A stretch of 64,000 nucleotides of DNA from Maribacter sp. 4G9 (GTDB lineage Bacteria; Bacteroidota; Bacteroidia; Flavobacteriales; Flavobacteriaceae), in assembly GCF_002742265.1 (NCBI RefSeq), contig NZ_MDGL01000035.1, positions 1 to 64,000 of the forward strand. The letters are read 5' to 3'. Numbering within the stretch: the first letter of the stretch is position 1; every line of letters begins with the position of its first letter. Shown one piece after another: positions 43,333 through 51,800 of this stretch. The notes below the pieces were generated by a model. That model was not told where the DNA came from, ran no database searches, and saw only the letters and a list, made by a program, of their open reading frames with translations. The translations under genes were made by a program, and so were the position numbers.

Positions 43333-45879
43333 ATGAAAGGTAAGTTTATGTCTCCACAATTTGAACGTTCGGGAAACTTCACTTTTTTATATGCTTTGTT
43401 TTTTCTGTCCGGTACCGCCGGTCTAATTTTTCAGGTGGTCTGGATGTACCGCTTAGGCTTGGTATTCGGAAACGCCGCGTACGCAACGGCGGCAACACTC
43501 TCCGTTTTTTTTCTTGGGCTCGCACTTGGGGGAAGGTTTTTTGGCAATATCGGCGCTCGTTTGAAGAGACCGTTTCGTGTATATGGGCTTATGGAGCTGG
43601 GCATTGCATTAACTGCCTTTTTGATACTACCAGGTCTTGATTTATATGAAATGTATTATGCCGAGATAGTATCCTTTTTGGGCGGTTCAAAAAGTGCCCT
43701 TTTACTGGCGAAATTCTTTTTTGGTGCTTTATTGCTTTTGCCTCCAACGTTTCTTATGGGCGGTACTTTTCCAATATTGGCACAGTACATCGGTAAAAAT
43801 CGCAGGTACCTCGAAAGGCGCGGAACCATTCTATATGCAGTGAATACATTGGGAGCAGCACTTGGAGCTTTTTTTACAGGGTTTTACCTGATCAGGGAAT
43901 ACGGGGTAAGCTCAACCTATGGCCTTGCATTGATACTGGCAGCTTCCGTAGGTGTTCTTGCAATTGTTCTTGATAAATTCCTGGTGTCTTATTCCGTTGC
44001 GCCCACGGTGGCCAAGGTAAAGCCAAAACCCAAAAAAAATACCGAACGTTCGACCAAGTTAAGTTATACCCAGTTTGCCGTGGTGGCTTTTTTTTCAGGA
44101 GTATTGGCACTATCGGCCGAAACCTTATGGACCAGGATGTTCGCTCAAGTACTACAAAATTCAGTGTATTCGTTCTCCGCTATTTTGGTGGTATTTCTTT
44201 TGGCTTTGGCATTTGGAGGGTTCGTCGCACATCTACTTGTTAGGTCAAGGATGCCCTCAAAAAGAGCCTTGGCCCTACTCTTGTCCGTATCGGCCATTTT
44301 AATAGGGGTTTCCCCGAATGTTTTCAATATCGCTACAAACGGTCTTGGGTATTTGGCAATGGGCGCATCTTGGTACGCCTATATATGGGCCGTTTTTAAA
44401 CTGGCCTTTTTAGTGGTCTTGCCGCCAACGGTTGTTCTGGGCGCAGTGTTTCCATTCTTGCTCAAAGTAGCTCCCATGATAGATAAGCCGTCCGGACGGA
44501 TTGTTGGCAGGTTGGTACTTTTCAATTCCACAGGTAGCTTTGTAGGCCCCGTACTATCAGGTTTCGTTCTGCTCGACACTTTAGGACTCTGGGGCAGTAT
44601 AAAAATCGTTGCTGTTTCTTACGGAATCTTGGCCATTCTGGCCTCACTATCGCTTTATGGGCGAAAGAAAATTGGATGGGCCTTGATACCCTTTACCGTA
44701 ATTTTAGGGATACTTGTTCTGAAAAATCCACCTATAGTGCGCTTGGATGCTGATGAAACCTTATTGGATTCCCGGCAATCGAGCGATGGTGTAGTTTCCA
44801 TCGTGCAATTACCAAAGAATATTCAGATGCGCTTGGATAACTTTTATGTACTCGGGGATTCCGGCTCGCTGTTGGTCGAACAAATGCAGGCCCACATTCC
44901 GTTACTTATCCATCCAGCACCAAAAAAAGTAGTTTTCTTGGGCATGGGAACCGGTATTACTGCGGGGGCTGCCCTCCAGCATGAGGTAGAAAAGGTTGTG
45001 GCGGTAGAGTTGGTATCCAATGTAATTCCGGCCGCACAGCGCTATTTTGCCCCTTGGACCAACGGACTTTTCAATGACGAACGCGTAACCATTGTTGCCG
45101 ATGATGCCCGAAACTATCTTTTGGGTACGCGCGAGCAATTCGATGTTATTGTTGGTGATCTTTTTACCCCATGGCACGCAGGTACCGGAAGCCTTTACAC
45201 CCTTGAACATTTTAAAGAGGCGAAAAAGCGGTTATCTCCCGGCGGCATTTTTGCACAGTGGTTGCCAATGTACCAGCTTACTTCTGAAAACTTCGATATC
45301 ATTGCCGCCACGTTCGCTTTGGTTTTCCCCCAAGTGACCCTATGGAGGGCCGATTTTTCCGGAACACGGGCAAGTATCGTGCTTATTGGCCAAGAGACAG
45401 GTAAACCGTTAGACGAAAACACCCTTAGGCAAAATAGTGTCAATGTCGTTGGCGGGCAAGGCAGTTCGACCAAAGACGATCATATGGCAGGCCTGTTCTA
45501 TTTAGGAAACTTGGATGCCGTACGAAATCGTTTATCTGGAATTCGCCCGAACACCGACGACAAAAGATTGGTCGAATTCGAAGCCCCGATTTTATCGCAA
45601 CAAGCCAATGCCGGGCGTGCAAATTATCTTATAGGAACAGAATTGGATAACTTTCTCAAAGAACTGGCCGGCAATCTCCCTCCGGAAGAGGATCCCTATC
45701 TTTCGAACCTGCCACCTGATGAAATTCGGTACGTAAAAATAGGTTCGCTTTATCATCGTTATATTCAGCTTATAAATGTGGGGAAAGACAAAGAAGCAAA
45801 AATAGTACTTGAGCGGATACAGCTTCTGGCGCCCGACTTCTTGAAAAAGGAATCAGAATCCATTGACGAAACAGAATAA
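43333..45879 (+). CDS. Membrane-fused spermidine synthase-like protein
   Basis: An 848-residue protein. Residues 10-470 hold about 12-14 membrane helices of an MFS-like type (GTAGLIFQVVWMYRLGLVFG, FFSGVLALSAETLWTRMFAQ). A spermidine-synthase-type Rossmann domain follows from about 500 (DSGSLLVEQMQAHIPLLIHP, VVFLGMGTGITAGAAL, DDARNYLL, DVIVGDLFTPWHAGTGSLY). The family transfers aminopropyl or related groups from decarboxylated SAM, or may have other substrates. Start choice: ATG at 43333 or an in-frame ATG six codons on. The fused class is common in marine bacteria but its substrate is unproven. Confidence 0.88.
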   Translation: MKGKFMSPQFERSGNFTFLYALFFLSGTAGLIFQVVWMYRLGLVFGNAAYATAATLSVFFLGLALGGRFFGNIGARLKRPFRVYGLMELGIALTAFLILPGLDLYEMYYAEIVSFLGGSKSALLLAKFFFGALLLLPPTFLMGGTFPILAQYIGKNRRYLERRGTILYAVNTLGAALGAFFTGFYLIREYGVSSTYGLALILAASVGVLAIVLDKFLVSYSVAPTVAKVKPKPKKNTERSTKLSYTQFAVVAFFSGVLALSAETLWTRMFAQVLQNSVYSFSAILVVFLLALAFGGFVAHLLVRSRMPSKRALALLLSVSAILIGVSPNVFNIATNGLGYLAMGASWYAYIWAVFKLAFLVVLPPTVVLGAVFPFLLKVAPMIDKPSGRIVGRLVLFNSTGSFVGPVLSGFVLLDTLGLWGSIKIVAVSYGILAILASLSLYGRKKIGWALIPFTVILGILVLKNPPIVRLDADETLLDSRQSSDGVVSIVQLPKNIQMRLDNFYVLGDSGSLLVEQMQAHIPLLIHPAPKKVVFLGMGTGITAGAALQHEVEKVVAVELVSNVIPAAQRYFAPWTNGLFNDERVTIVADDARNYLLGTREQFDVIVGDLFTPWHAGTGSLYTLEHFKEAKKRLSPGGIFAQWLPMYQLTSENFDIIAATFALVFPQVTLWRADFSGTRASIVLIGQETGKPLDENTLRQNSVNVVGGQGSSTKDDHMAGLFYLGNLDAVRNRLSGIRPNTDDKRLVEFEAPILSQQANAGRANYLIGTELDNFLKELAGNLPPEEDPYLSNLPPDEIRYVKIGSLYHRYIQLINVGKDKEAKIVLERIQLLAPDFLKKESESIDETE

Positions 45880-45936
45880 CGAAGTGTCTGAAAACATTAA
45901 ATATTTTAAAAAAACTTTAGAATAATCAAAGAACAT

Positions 45937-46701
45937 ATGAAACTATTAAATCACAAACCATTTCCGTTTTCCATCCCGATAATCCTGCTCATATTGCATT
46001 TTAATCCCTTAGTAGCGCAAGAAAGCGTCGTAGACAAAGCCATTGAGGTATCGGGTATGGAAAAAATGAAAAATGCGGAGGCTTCCTTTTCCTTCCGTAA
46101 ACATACCTATAGTTACAAACGGCAAAACGGACAATTTACTTATACAAGAATCGGTAAGAACAAGGACAGCAGTATGGTAAGGGATGTATATACCAATAAA
46201 GGGTTTACCCGATATATTGACGATGCCGTGGCATCTATCACGGAGGAAAGAAAAAATGCGTATACAAATTCAGTCAATTCCGTAATGTACTTTGCATTTC
46301 TGCCCTTGTGGCTCAAAGACCAAGCTGTTGTTCTTGAGAATAAGGGCACCACCTCTATCAAAGGAAAAGAATACCATAAGATCCGCGTAACCTTTAAAAA
46401 GGAGGGCGGTGGCGTTGATTATGAAGATGTGTTCCTTTACTGGTTCGATGTTGAGGATTATAGTATGGACTACTTGGCCTATAAGTACTTTACCGGTAAA
46501 GGAGGGATGCGGTTTCGCGAGGCATATAATCAACGTACCGTTAACGGCGTTACCATACAGGATTATCGGAACTTGCAACCGAAAATAAAAGATGCGGTTC
46601 CTTTCGAACAAATTGAAAAAGCCTTTGAAAATGGAAAATTGGAAGAGCTTTCCATTATAGAATTAAAAAATGTGAAAATCTCAACACTGCCCAAAATTTA
46701 G
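45937..46701 (+). CDS. Exported protein, DUF6503-like
   Basis: A 254-residue protein with a signal peptide (to about VAQ28), ESVVDKAIEVSGMEKMKNAE, FSFRKHTYSYKRQNG, a VFLYWFDVEDYSMDYLAY centre and a beta-rich layout (TSIKGKEYHKIRVTFK). It resembles the DUF6503 proteins of Flavobacteriaceae, as far as I remember them, which have a lipoprotein-carrier-like half-barrel. It has no catalytic motif. It lies 57 bases after the spermidine-synthase-like gene and may share its transcript. A function cannot be given. Confidence 0.65.
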   Translation: MKLLNHKPFPFSIPIILLILHFNPLVAQESVVDKAIEVSGMEKMKNAEASFSFRKHTYSYKRQNGQFTYTRIGKNKDSSMVRDVYTNKGFTRYIDDAVASITEERKNAYTNSVNSVMYFAFLPLWLKDQAVVLENKGTTSIKGKEYHKIRVTFKKEGGGVDYEDVFLYWFDVEDYSMDYLAYKYFTGKGGMRFREAYNQRTVNGVTIQDYRNLQPKIKDAVPFEQIEKAFENGKLEELSIIELKNVKISTLPKI

Positions 46702-46762
46702 ATTTGGTATGTCTAGCTGTTTTTCCAAAGGTAAAACCTATTACTCACGAAAATGGATCTAT

Positions 46763-47191
46763 CTACTCAAACACGCGCAGTATATTTCCGGTAAGCTCCG
46801 TATTGAATATTTTTAGCGGATTGCTTGTGATGCTGTTTAACGGTTTTCCCGTTTGGTCAAACCGTGCACCATGCGTTGAACAGTAATAGATGCCCCCATC
46901 ATTCGAAATAAATCGCACTTCCTCGGTCTGTTGATGGCTACAGATTTGGCTGGCGGCCACATACTGTCCCTCCAAGTTTTTAGCCACAACCACAAATTCC
47001 TTTAGGATAAATCCCCCGTTGTTCTGTAAAGGCGCACCTTCCTGAGCGTCAAGGTCAATGGTAAAATCAATTCCGGTGGGGACCGGAAGACCCGTTTCGG
47101 CACTGTCTTTGGAACAACCATGAACACAGGGAAAAACTATAGCGAATGCCGCACCGGCACCCAGACTTCGTAAAAATTGCTTTCTTTCCAT
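46763..47191 (-). CDS. Exported Rieske [2Fe-2S] protein
   Basis: A 142-residue protein with an N-terminal signal/lipoprotein-like start (MERKQFLRSLGAGAAFAIVF, then CVHGC) and a Rieske domain with CSH (C84/H86) and CSTHGARFD (C104/H107), the ligands of a 2Fe-2S cluster. The RKQFLRSL start suggests secretion with the cluster already folded (Tat-like, although only one Arg is at the key place). It resembles single-domain Rieske proteins used in electron transfer. It is divergent from HYC_CC_PP 2; the palindrome between them is nearer to the latter. Confidence 0.85.
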   Translation of the reverse strand: MERKQFLRSLGAGAAFAIVFPCVHGCSKDSAETGLPVPTGIDFTIDLDAQEGAPLQNNGGFILKEFVVVAKNLEGQYVAASQICSHQQTEEVRFISNDGGIYYCSTHGARFDQTGKPLNSITSNPLKIFNTELTGNILRVFE

Positions 47192-47298
47192 AACAGATTT
47201 GTTTATAAGAAATGAACGACTTTATTGGAAAAATAGTATTAGTCAATACGTCGCTATTAATTATTAGGTCGTTTTCAACTTTTACAACAATTTCCTAC

Positions 47299-47320
47299 AA
47301 ACATGACAATGGTCATGTTT
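47299..47320. promoter_or_regulatory. Palindromic operator candidate, HYC_CC_PP 2 promoter
   Basis: AAACATGAC (47299-47307) and GTCATGTTT (47312-47320) form a perfect 9-base inverted repeat around AATG. Its core 18-mer (47301-47318) aligns with the 34216-34233 element. It lies 20 bases upstream of the -7 box at 47339, and overlaps the -33 position. Confidence 0.6.
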
Positions 47321-47338
47321 TTGTTTAAACCCTTCACT

Positions 47339-47346
47339 TACATTTG
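47339..47346 (+). promoter_or_regulatory. -7 box of the HYC_CC_PP 2 promoter
   Basis: TACATTTG matches TAnnTTTG. It lies 20 bases after the palindrome core and about 112 bases before the ATG at 47459, the same arrangement as the cus-linked HYC_CC_PP gene. Confidence 0.5.
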
Positions 47347-47458
47347 TACAGGTAATTAGCTAAAAAATAATATAACTTATTTGTTTTCAGTATTTTACGT
47401 ATATAAAATACATATAAGTTGTTTTAAAACTTTAAACATTTTTGACTATCTTAATAAC

Positions 47459-47881
47459 ATGAAAAGCTTTTTTCACAAAATATTAGCCTTCACTTTATCT
47501 TTCGCGGTACTCTTTTCCACTACCGCGTTTGCAGCTGATATGCACTTCTGTTGTGATAAATTGGTGGATCTTGCTGTTTTCAGTAAAGTAAAATCTTGCG
47601 ATGAAAAAGTTAAGCAACAAGATAAGAAACCTACCAAAGAGTGTTCCATAGGTCAAAAGGATTGTTGTAGCAACCAAACTTTTATTAAGCAAGGGGAAGA
47701 CAATGTTAAGAAAGTCGCTTCCGAGTTCAGTTTAGAGAATTTCGTTGTTCTATCTACCTTTATTTACACCTACATAAATCTTTTTGAAGGACTTGAGCTT
47801 AAAACAGTTCCCTTTATAAACTATGATCCGCCCTGGATTGAGAAGGACATGCTTGTACTTCACGAAACTTTCTTGATTTGA
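47459..47881 (+). CDS. HYC_CC_PP-family exported protein
   Basis: I start at 47459 (MKSFFHKILAFTLSFAVLF), because this gives a clear signal peptide that aligns with the 33687-34103 paralogue (MKSIFHKITSFAMTLTMLF). The mature protein has DMHFCCDKLVDL (HFC for HYC), VKSCDEKV, ECSIGQKDCCSNQT (the CC) and INYDPPWI plus ETFLI at the end. About eight cysteines and two histidines are spaced for soft-metal binding. It precedes the AraC-type regulator with a CRRC motif. Periplasmic copper capture is inferred from context. Confidence 0.85.
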   Translation: MKSFFHKILAFTLSFAVLFSTTAFAADMHFCCDKLVDLAVFSKVKSCDEKVKQQDKKPTKECSIGQKDCCSNQTFIKQGEDNVKKVASEFSLENFVVLSTFIYTYINLFEGLELKTVPFINYDPPWIEKDMLVLHETFLI

Positions 47882-47893
47882 TTTTTATGTAAG

Positions 47894-48022
47894 CAGATTA
47901 TTGTAAAAATAATCTGTGCTTCCCCATTGGCCAACAGTACATTGTTGGTTATCTACTGTCGCACCTATTTTCTAGCGACAACCTTTTTCGACCTGTATTT
48001 TATCAGAGAATCAATCCTCTGA
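47894..48022 (+). other. Run of four stem-loops between HYC_CC_PP 2 and the AraC gene
   Basis: Four inverted repeats follow each other: CAGATTATT/AATAATCTG (47894-47916, loop 5), CCAACA/TGTTGG (47931-47948, loop 6), TGTCGC/GCGACA (47957-47980, loop 12) and TCAGAG/CTCTGA (48003-48022, loop 8). None has a strong T-run. They could form a structured leader for the AraC gene starting at 48063, or a terminator/processing zone of HYC_CC_PP. Confidence 0.45.
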
Positions 48023-48062
48023 CAGCTTTATTGCTTAGTTAAGAACACTAACATTTTCATAC

Positions 48063-48644
48063 ATGGAATCCATTAGAACATATTGGATCATGAATATGGT
48101 CTGTAGACGCTGTCTAAAGGTCATAAAACATGAGCTTGAAGAAATCAACATCGAAGTATTTTCCCTTGAATTGGGAAAACTGACCGTACGCGCTATCAAT
48201 AGTACTGATAAAGAAATTGATAGTAAAGTCTCTGATGTACTTCATACCAATGGGTTTGAAATCGCCAAAAGCGAAGAGGAAAAGTTGGTAGATGAGGTAA
48301 AGATCACGCTCATCCATCTTATTAAAGAGCTGCCAATGCAAATAAAGGAAAAGACGTCGGAACATTTGGCATCGACCTTACATCGTGATTATAAGATTTT
48401 GAGCAAACTGTTTTCCAAAAAAGAGCATACCACAATTGAAAAGTATTTTATAAAACTAAAGATCGAAAGGGTCAAAGAACTGATACAACTTCAACAATAT
48501 ACCTTTTCGGATATAGCATATATGCTGGACTATAGTAGTGTAAACCATCTGTCGAGGCAGTTTAAGAACATCACGGGTATAAGCATGACGGATTATAAGA
48601 ATGCCGAAGGCTGGGAGCGCCAATTCTATGACGAAATTATATAG
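48063..48644 (+). CDS. AraC-type regulator with an HMA-like CRRC N-terminus
   Basis: A 193-residue protein of the same build as 13010-13576: a short N-terminal alpha/beta part with NMVCRRC (C14, C17), a linker, and an AraC double helix-turn-helix (YTFSDIAYMLDYSSVNHLSR, then FKNITGISMTDYK). The two regulators share ERVKELI and the HTH layout. It sits between the HYC_CC_PP gene and the cytochrome c/porin genes. It probably senses Cu(I) through its CxxC and controls the HYC_CC_PP palindrome promoters. That link is a hypothesis based on location. Confidence 0.8.
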   Translation: MESIRTYWIMNMVCRRCLKVIKHELEEINIEVFSLELGKLTVRAINSTDKEIDSKVSDVLHTNGFEIAKSEEEKLVDEVKITLIHLIKELPMQIKEKTSEHLASTLHRDYKILSKLFSKKEHTTIEKYFIKLKIERVKELIQLQQYTFSDIAYMLDYSSVNHLSRQFKNITGISMTDYKNAEGWERQFYDEII

Positions 48645-48686
48645 ATAAGAAAGAAAATTATGCAGACGAACACTTTCAATAAAAAA

Positions 48687-48694
48687 TAGATTTG
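48687..48694 (+). promoter_or_regulatory. -7 box for the cytochrome c/porin genes
   Basis: TAGATTTG matches TAnnTTTG and lies 22 bases before the cytochrome c ATG at 48717. No TTTG is found 19 bases upstream. Confidence 0.4.
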
Positions 48695-48716
48695 TTAACA
48701 ACTTAATACCAATAAT

Positions 48717-49121
48717 ATGAAAAACAAAAAATTCTTACCAAGCATGACCGTACTGGCGGTGATATGTTTCCTGTTCGTGGGATTCAATACCCATGCACAG
48801 GAAAAATGGGTGGCACCCGCGAGTGCTGACAAGATTGTAAACCCACTTAAAGGAGATGCCAATGCCGCTGCATCGGGCAAAAGAACCTATAAGATGCTGT
48901 GTGTCGTGTGCCACGGTGCCAAGGGCAAAGGCGATGGTGTAGGAGGCGCGGGCCTCACACCTAAACCAACCGATTTTACCAGTGCCGAAGTCCAGGCCCA
49001 GACAGATGGGGCCCTGTTCTGGAAATTGGAAGAAGGCCGCTCACCGATGGCCTCTTATAAAACTGCCATCCCTGAGAAAAAACGCTGGGAAATTATTAAC
49101 TACATAAGAACCCTTAAGTAA
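48717..49121 (+). CDS. Exported class I cytochrome c
   Basis: A 134-residue protein with signal peptide (to about HAQ28), heme motif CVVCH (62-66), GAKGKGDG after it, a Met ligand probably in GRSPMASY near 112, and closing WEIINYIRTLK. It carries electrons in the periplasm. The stop overlaps the porin start (ATG within TAATG), so the two genes are coupled. The other c-type protein at 50395-50715 may be its partner. No terminal oxidase or reductase gene is nearby. Confidence 0.92.
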   Translation: MKNKKFLPSMTVLAVICFLFVGFNTHAQEKWVAPASADKIVNPLKGDANAAASGKRTYKMLCVVCHGAKGKGDGVGGAGLTPKPTDFTSAEVQAQTDGALFWKLEEGRSPMASYKTAIPEKKRWEIINYIRTLK

Positions 49122-50278
49122 TGAAAAAGCTACTAGTATTACTAATCGCAGTTGTTTTTGGCGGTCAGATGTACGGCCAAACATACAACACTTTTGAACC
49201 GAGCAAGACCCAGTTTATGATAAGGGGCTACGGCCATACTGGATTTGAATATATGGACTCTGGGGATGAAACCGAATCTACATTCTTAGGCTTAGCCTAT
49301 GCCCCAATTTTTCTTTATAAACATTCGGACAGGCTGATGTTCGAGGCCGAACTTGAGTTTGTGCTTGAAGGAAATCAACTGGAGACCGGTTTAGAGTATG
49401 CCGATGTCATGTACGTACTCAATAAGAACATCACGGCACGGGCAGGGAAGTTTCTATTGCCCTTCGGTACTTTTATGGAGCGATTGCATCCCGCTTGGAT
49501 CAACCGTCTGCCCAATGCTCCTTTAGGGTACGGGCATGATGGCATTGCACCCTCTTCAGGAATCGGAGTAGAGCTTAGGGGAGCCTTCGACTTGGGCGGT
49601 CCAACATTGAATTATTCGGTCTATGCCACCAACGGCCCAAGGCTAAATGACGGAAGCGATGAACCAGAGGAAGCTGGCATGCTTAGGTTTGAAAATTATG
49701 AAGATACCAACCTCGCCAAAGCTTATGGAGGTCGCTTGGGATTATTACCCTTTTCCGATTCTTCCACGGAGATTGGTTTTTCTGCCTATTCTACAAGTGA
49801 CACGGGGGAACAGGACTCGGAATACGAGGATGTCGGGGCATTTTTGTTCGCCTTGGATTTTTCTTTCGTAAAGCAGATATCGGGGCTTGGTGGAGTAATT
49901 GACGTAAAGGCACAATACAACAATTCAAACGTGGATACGGCCACTTATTTTGAGCTGGAGGATGATATACTGGAGGAATACTCTTTTGACAACCAAAGCA
50001 ACTCCTTTTATGGGCAGCTGAGTTACCGGCCTACTATGGCAAGCAGCGATTTTGTCAAAAAACTGGAGTTTGTGGGCAGATACTCGGACTTTAATGCTCC
50101 GGAAGGCGCGGAATGGGAAGAAAAATCGGTCCAGTACGCCTTCGGTCTAAATTATTGGCTGAGCTGGCGTTCCGTAATCAAACTTAGTTATCAGACCACT
50201 GAAACGGAAGGTGGTCATGACGGAGATGGTCTAACCAACACGGATGGCCTCTTTGTACACTGGGCCATCGGATTCTAA
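49121..50278 (+). CDS. Outer-membrane porin-like protein
   Basis: A 385-residue protein with signal peptide (to about YGQ20) and a long series of amphipathic beta strands (FMIRGYGHTGFEYM start, KITARAGKFLLPFGTFMERL-like passage, final strand with VHWAIGF and terminal Phe). It resembles the phosphate-selective OprO/P-like porins of Bacteroidota. The KFLLPFG...HPAWINRLP string occurs in that type. The substrate is not shown. The cytochrome c gene is coupled upstream, and a 29-residue membrane peptide and a second c-type protein lie downstream, a set that suggests a periplasmic redox function. Confidence 0.72.
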   Translation: MKKLLVLLIAVVFGGQMYGQTYNTFEPSKTQFMIRGYGHTGFEYMDSGDETESTFLGLAYAPIFLYKHSDRLMFEAELEFVLEGNQLETGLEYADVMYVLNKNITARAGKFLLPFGTFMERLHPAWINRLPNAPLGYGHDGIAPSSGIGVELRGAFDLGGPTLNYSVYATNGPRLNDGSDEPEEAGMLRFENYEDTNLAKAYGGRLGLLPFSDSSTEIGFSAYSTSDTGEQDSEYEDVGAFLFALDFSFVKQISGLGGVIDVKAQYNNSNVDTATYFELEDDILEEYSFDNQSNSFYGQLSYRPTMASSDFVKKLEFVGRYSDFNAPEGAEWEEKSVQYAFGLNYWLSWRSVIKLSYQTTETEGGHDGDGLTNTDGLFVHWAIGF

Positions 50279-50303
50279 TAACAGTATTAAAAAAATAGAA
50301 AAC

Positions 50304-50393
50304 ATGAAAATAGTGAATCAGTTAATAGTCATAGCGTTTTTTGTCCTGGCCATCTGCTATGGAATCGTAATGAAATTATTTAAAATCGAATAA
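50304..50393 (+). CDS. Very small single-helix membrane peptide, 29 residues
   Basis: ATG at 50304 to TAA at 50391-50393 encodes MKIVNQLIVIAFFVLAICYG then IVMKLFKIE, one membrane helix with Lys at both ends. It fits exactly between the porin stop (25 bases before) and the cytochrome c lipoprotein ATG (1 base after its stop), all on plus, so it is likely translated as a part of the operon. It resembles in size the small subunits that stabilise membrane redox complexes, but no homology is claimed. Confidence 0.55.
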   Translation: MKIVNQLIVIAFFVLAICYGIVMKLFKIE

Positions 50394-50394
50394 C

Positions 50395-50715
50395 ATGAAA
50401 ACAATACACAAAATCGTAGTAGGCGTCATAGTAATGACAATTGTGGGAATTACGGCTGTTGCCTGTTCTTCCACAAAGAAGGGCTATACCGATGTTCCGG
50501 ATACGGCCACCGCAGCGGCGGAGGAAGAATTCAAGATCGAAAAATCGGGAGCCCAAATGTGGGGAGAAACCTGCAATCGATGCCATATCGCACCATCCCC
50601 TGCGGATTATAACGATACGGATTGGGAGACCATAAGTTTACATATGAGAGTTAGGGCAAATTTAACAGAAAAGGAAAGTAACAAGATATTGGAATTTCTA
50701 AAATCTGCCAATTAA
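50395..50715 (+). CDS. Cytochrome c-type lipoprotein
   Basis: A 106-residue protein with lipobox AVAC (Cys24), an Ala/Glu-rich linker and heme motif CNRCH (60-64) followed by IAPSPADYNDTDWETI. The end (LTEKESNKILEFLKSAN) is the last helix of small cytochromes. A Met ligand may be in HMRVRANL. It is anchored by lipid and may accept electrons from, or give them to, the soluble cytochrome at 48717-49121. The gene directly follows the 29-residue peptide gene. Confidence 0.88.
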   Translation: MKTIHKIVVGVIVMTIVGITAVACSSTKKGYTDVPDTATAAAEEEFKIEKSGAQMWGETCNRCHIAPSPADYNDTDWETISLHMRVRANLTEKESNKILEFLKSAN

Positions 50716-50823
50716 AATGGCCAAAAACACTCCAATAGTTGCTTCGATAATACAGCGATAGTGGCAAAATAATGCTCGAATCCGTCAATGGAAAAAGGCA
50801 AAACAGTATTAATTTAAACTATA

Positions 50824-51645
50824 ATGAATATGGAAAAATTACCAAAAATTGCGTTACCAGCAATAATTATTTTTATTGTACTGGTTGTTTTAATCGCAAA
50901 ATCTGCAGTAACTATTGGATCCGGGGAAGCCGGGGTACTCTACAAAACCTTTGGGGGCGGAGTGGTTACGGATCAGCCGCCTTTGGGCGAGGGTTTTCAT
51001 ATCGTGGCACCATGGAACAAAGTTTTTATATATGAGGTTAGACAGCAAGAAGTCTTTGAAAAAATGCAGGTACTTTCTTCCAACGGATTGGAGATAAAAC
51101 TGGATGCCTCCGCTTGGTTCGAACCAAAGAGGGAATTTTTAGGAAAGCTTCACCAAGAAAAAGGTACGGAATATGTTAACCGTGTACTACTGCCCACAAT
51201 AAGATCTGCAGCAAGAAGCGTTGTGGGACGCTATACCCCAGAGCAATTGTATTCCAGTAAACGAGATGCAATACAGGCAGAGATTTATGAAGAGACCAAA
51301 AAAATCGTTGACGGACAGTACATTCAGCTCAATGAGATACTAGTACGAGATGTTACTTTACCAGGCACCATAAAGGAGGCTATAGAGCGTAAGCTTAAAC
51401 AAGAACAAGAGTCGTTGGAATATGAATTTCGTTTGGTTACCGCCAAAAAGGAAGCGGAAAAAGTAACCATTGAAGCGCAAGGAAAGGCGGATGCGAATAA
51501 AATTTTAAGCGCTTCCCTGACCGATAAGATATTACAGGACAAGGGTATCGATGCTACATTGGAACTAGCCAAATCGCCTAACTCAAAAGTAGTGGTAGTC
51601 GGTAGTGGCGATTCTGGACTACCGCTGATATTGGGCAATAATTGA
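50824..51645 (+). CDS. SPFH/prohibitin-family membrane protein
   Basis: A 273-residue protein with an N-terminal membrane helix (about 9-28), SPFH domain (IGSGEAGVLYKTFGGG, then FEKMQVLSSNGLEIKLDASA) and a helical coiled-coil tail (EREQESLEYEFRLVTAKKEA-like) ending in VVVGSGDSGLPLIL. It forms large rings in the membrane and may stabilise complexes or restrain FtsH-type proteases. It lies 108 bases after the cytochrome c lipoprotein gene, with no terminator seen. Alternative start is two codons on (MEKLPK). Confidence 0.9.
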   Translation: MNMEKLPKIALPAIIIFIVLVVLIAKSAVTIGSGEAGVLYKTFGGGVVTDQPPLGEGFHIVAPWNKVFIYEVRQQEVFEKMQVLSSNGLEIKLDASAWFEPKREFLGKLHQEKGTEYVNRVLLPTIRSAARSVVGRYTPEQLYSSKRDAIQAEIYEETKKIVDGQYIQLNEILVRDVTLPGTIKEAIERKLKQEQESLEYEFRLVTAKKEAEKVTIEAQGKADANKILSASLTDKILQDKGIDATLELAKSPNSKVVVVGSGDSGLPLILGNN

Positions 51646-51800
51646 TTTTTTGTTCAGAACGATGGGACAAAAAGTTGAAGCGAACCCATTTAAACTTTTG
51701 GATTGAAGCAAAAATTAAGGTACGAAATGTGTCTGTTAAACTTCGGAAGTAAATAAAGGAAAAAGTTAAAACGAATCGAGTAAACCTTAAATCAAATACA

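Noticed and set aside
50772-51035. Plus-strand frame overlapping the SPFH gene start
   Set aside because: It overlaps the clear SPFH frame in another phase, and shows no family pattern.
51675-51719. 14-codon frame MGQKVEANPFKLLD after the SPFH gene
   Set aside because: Ends at once, no homology visible; the stretch 51646-51800 shows nothing else.
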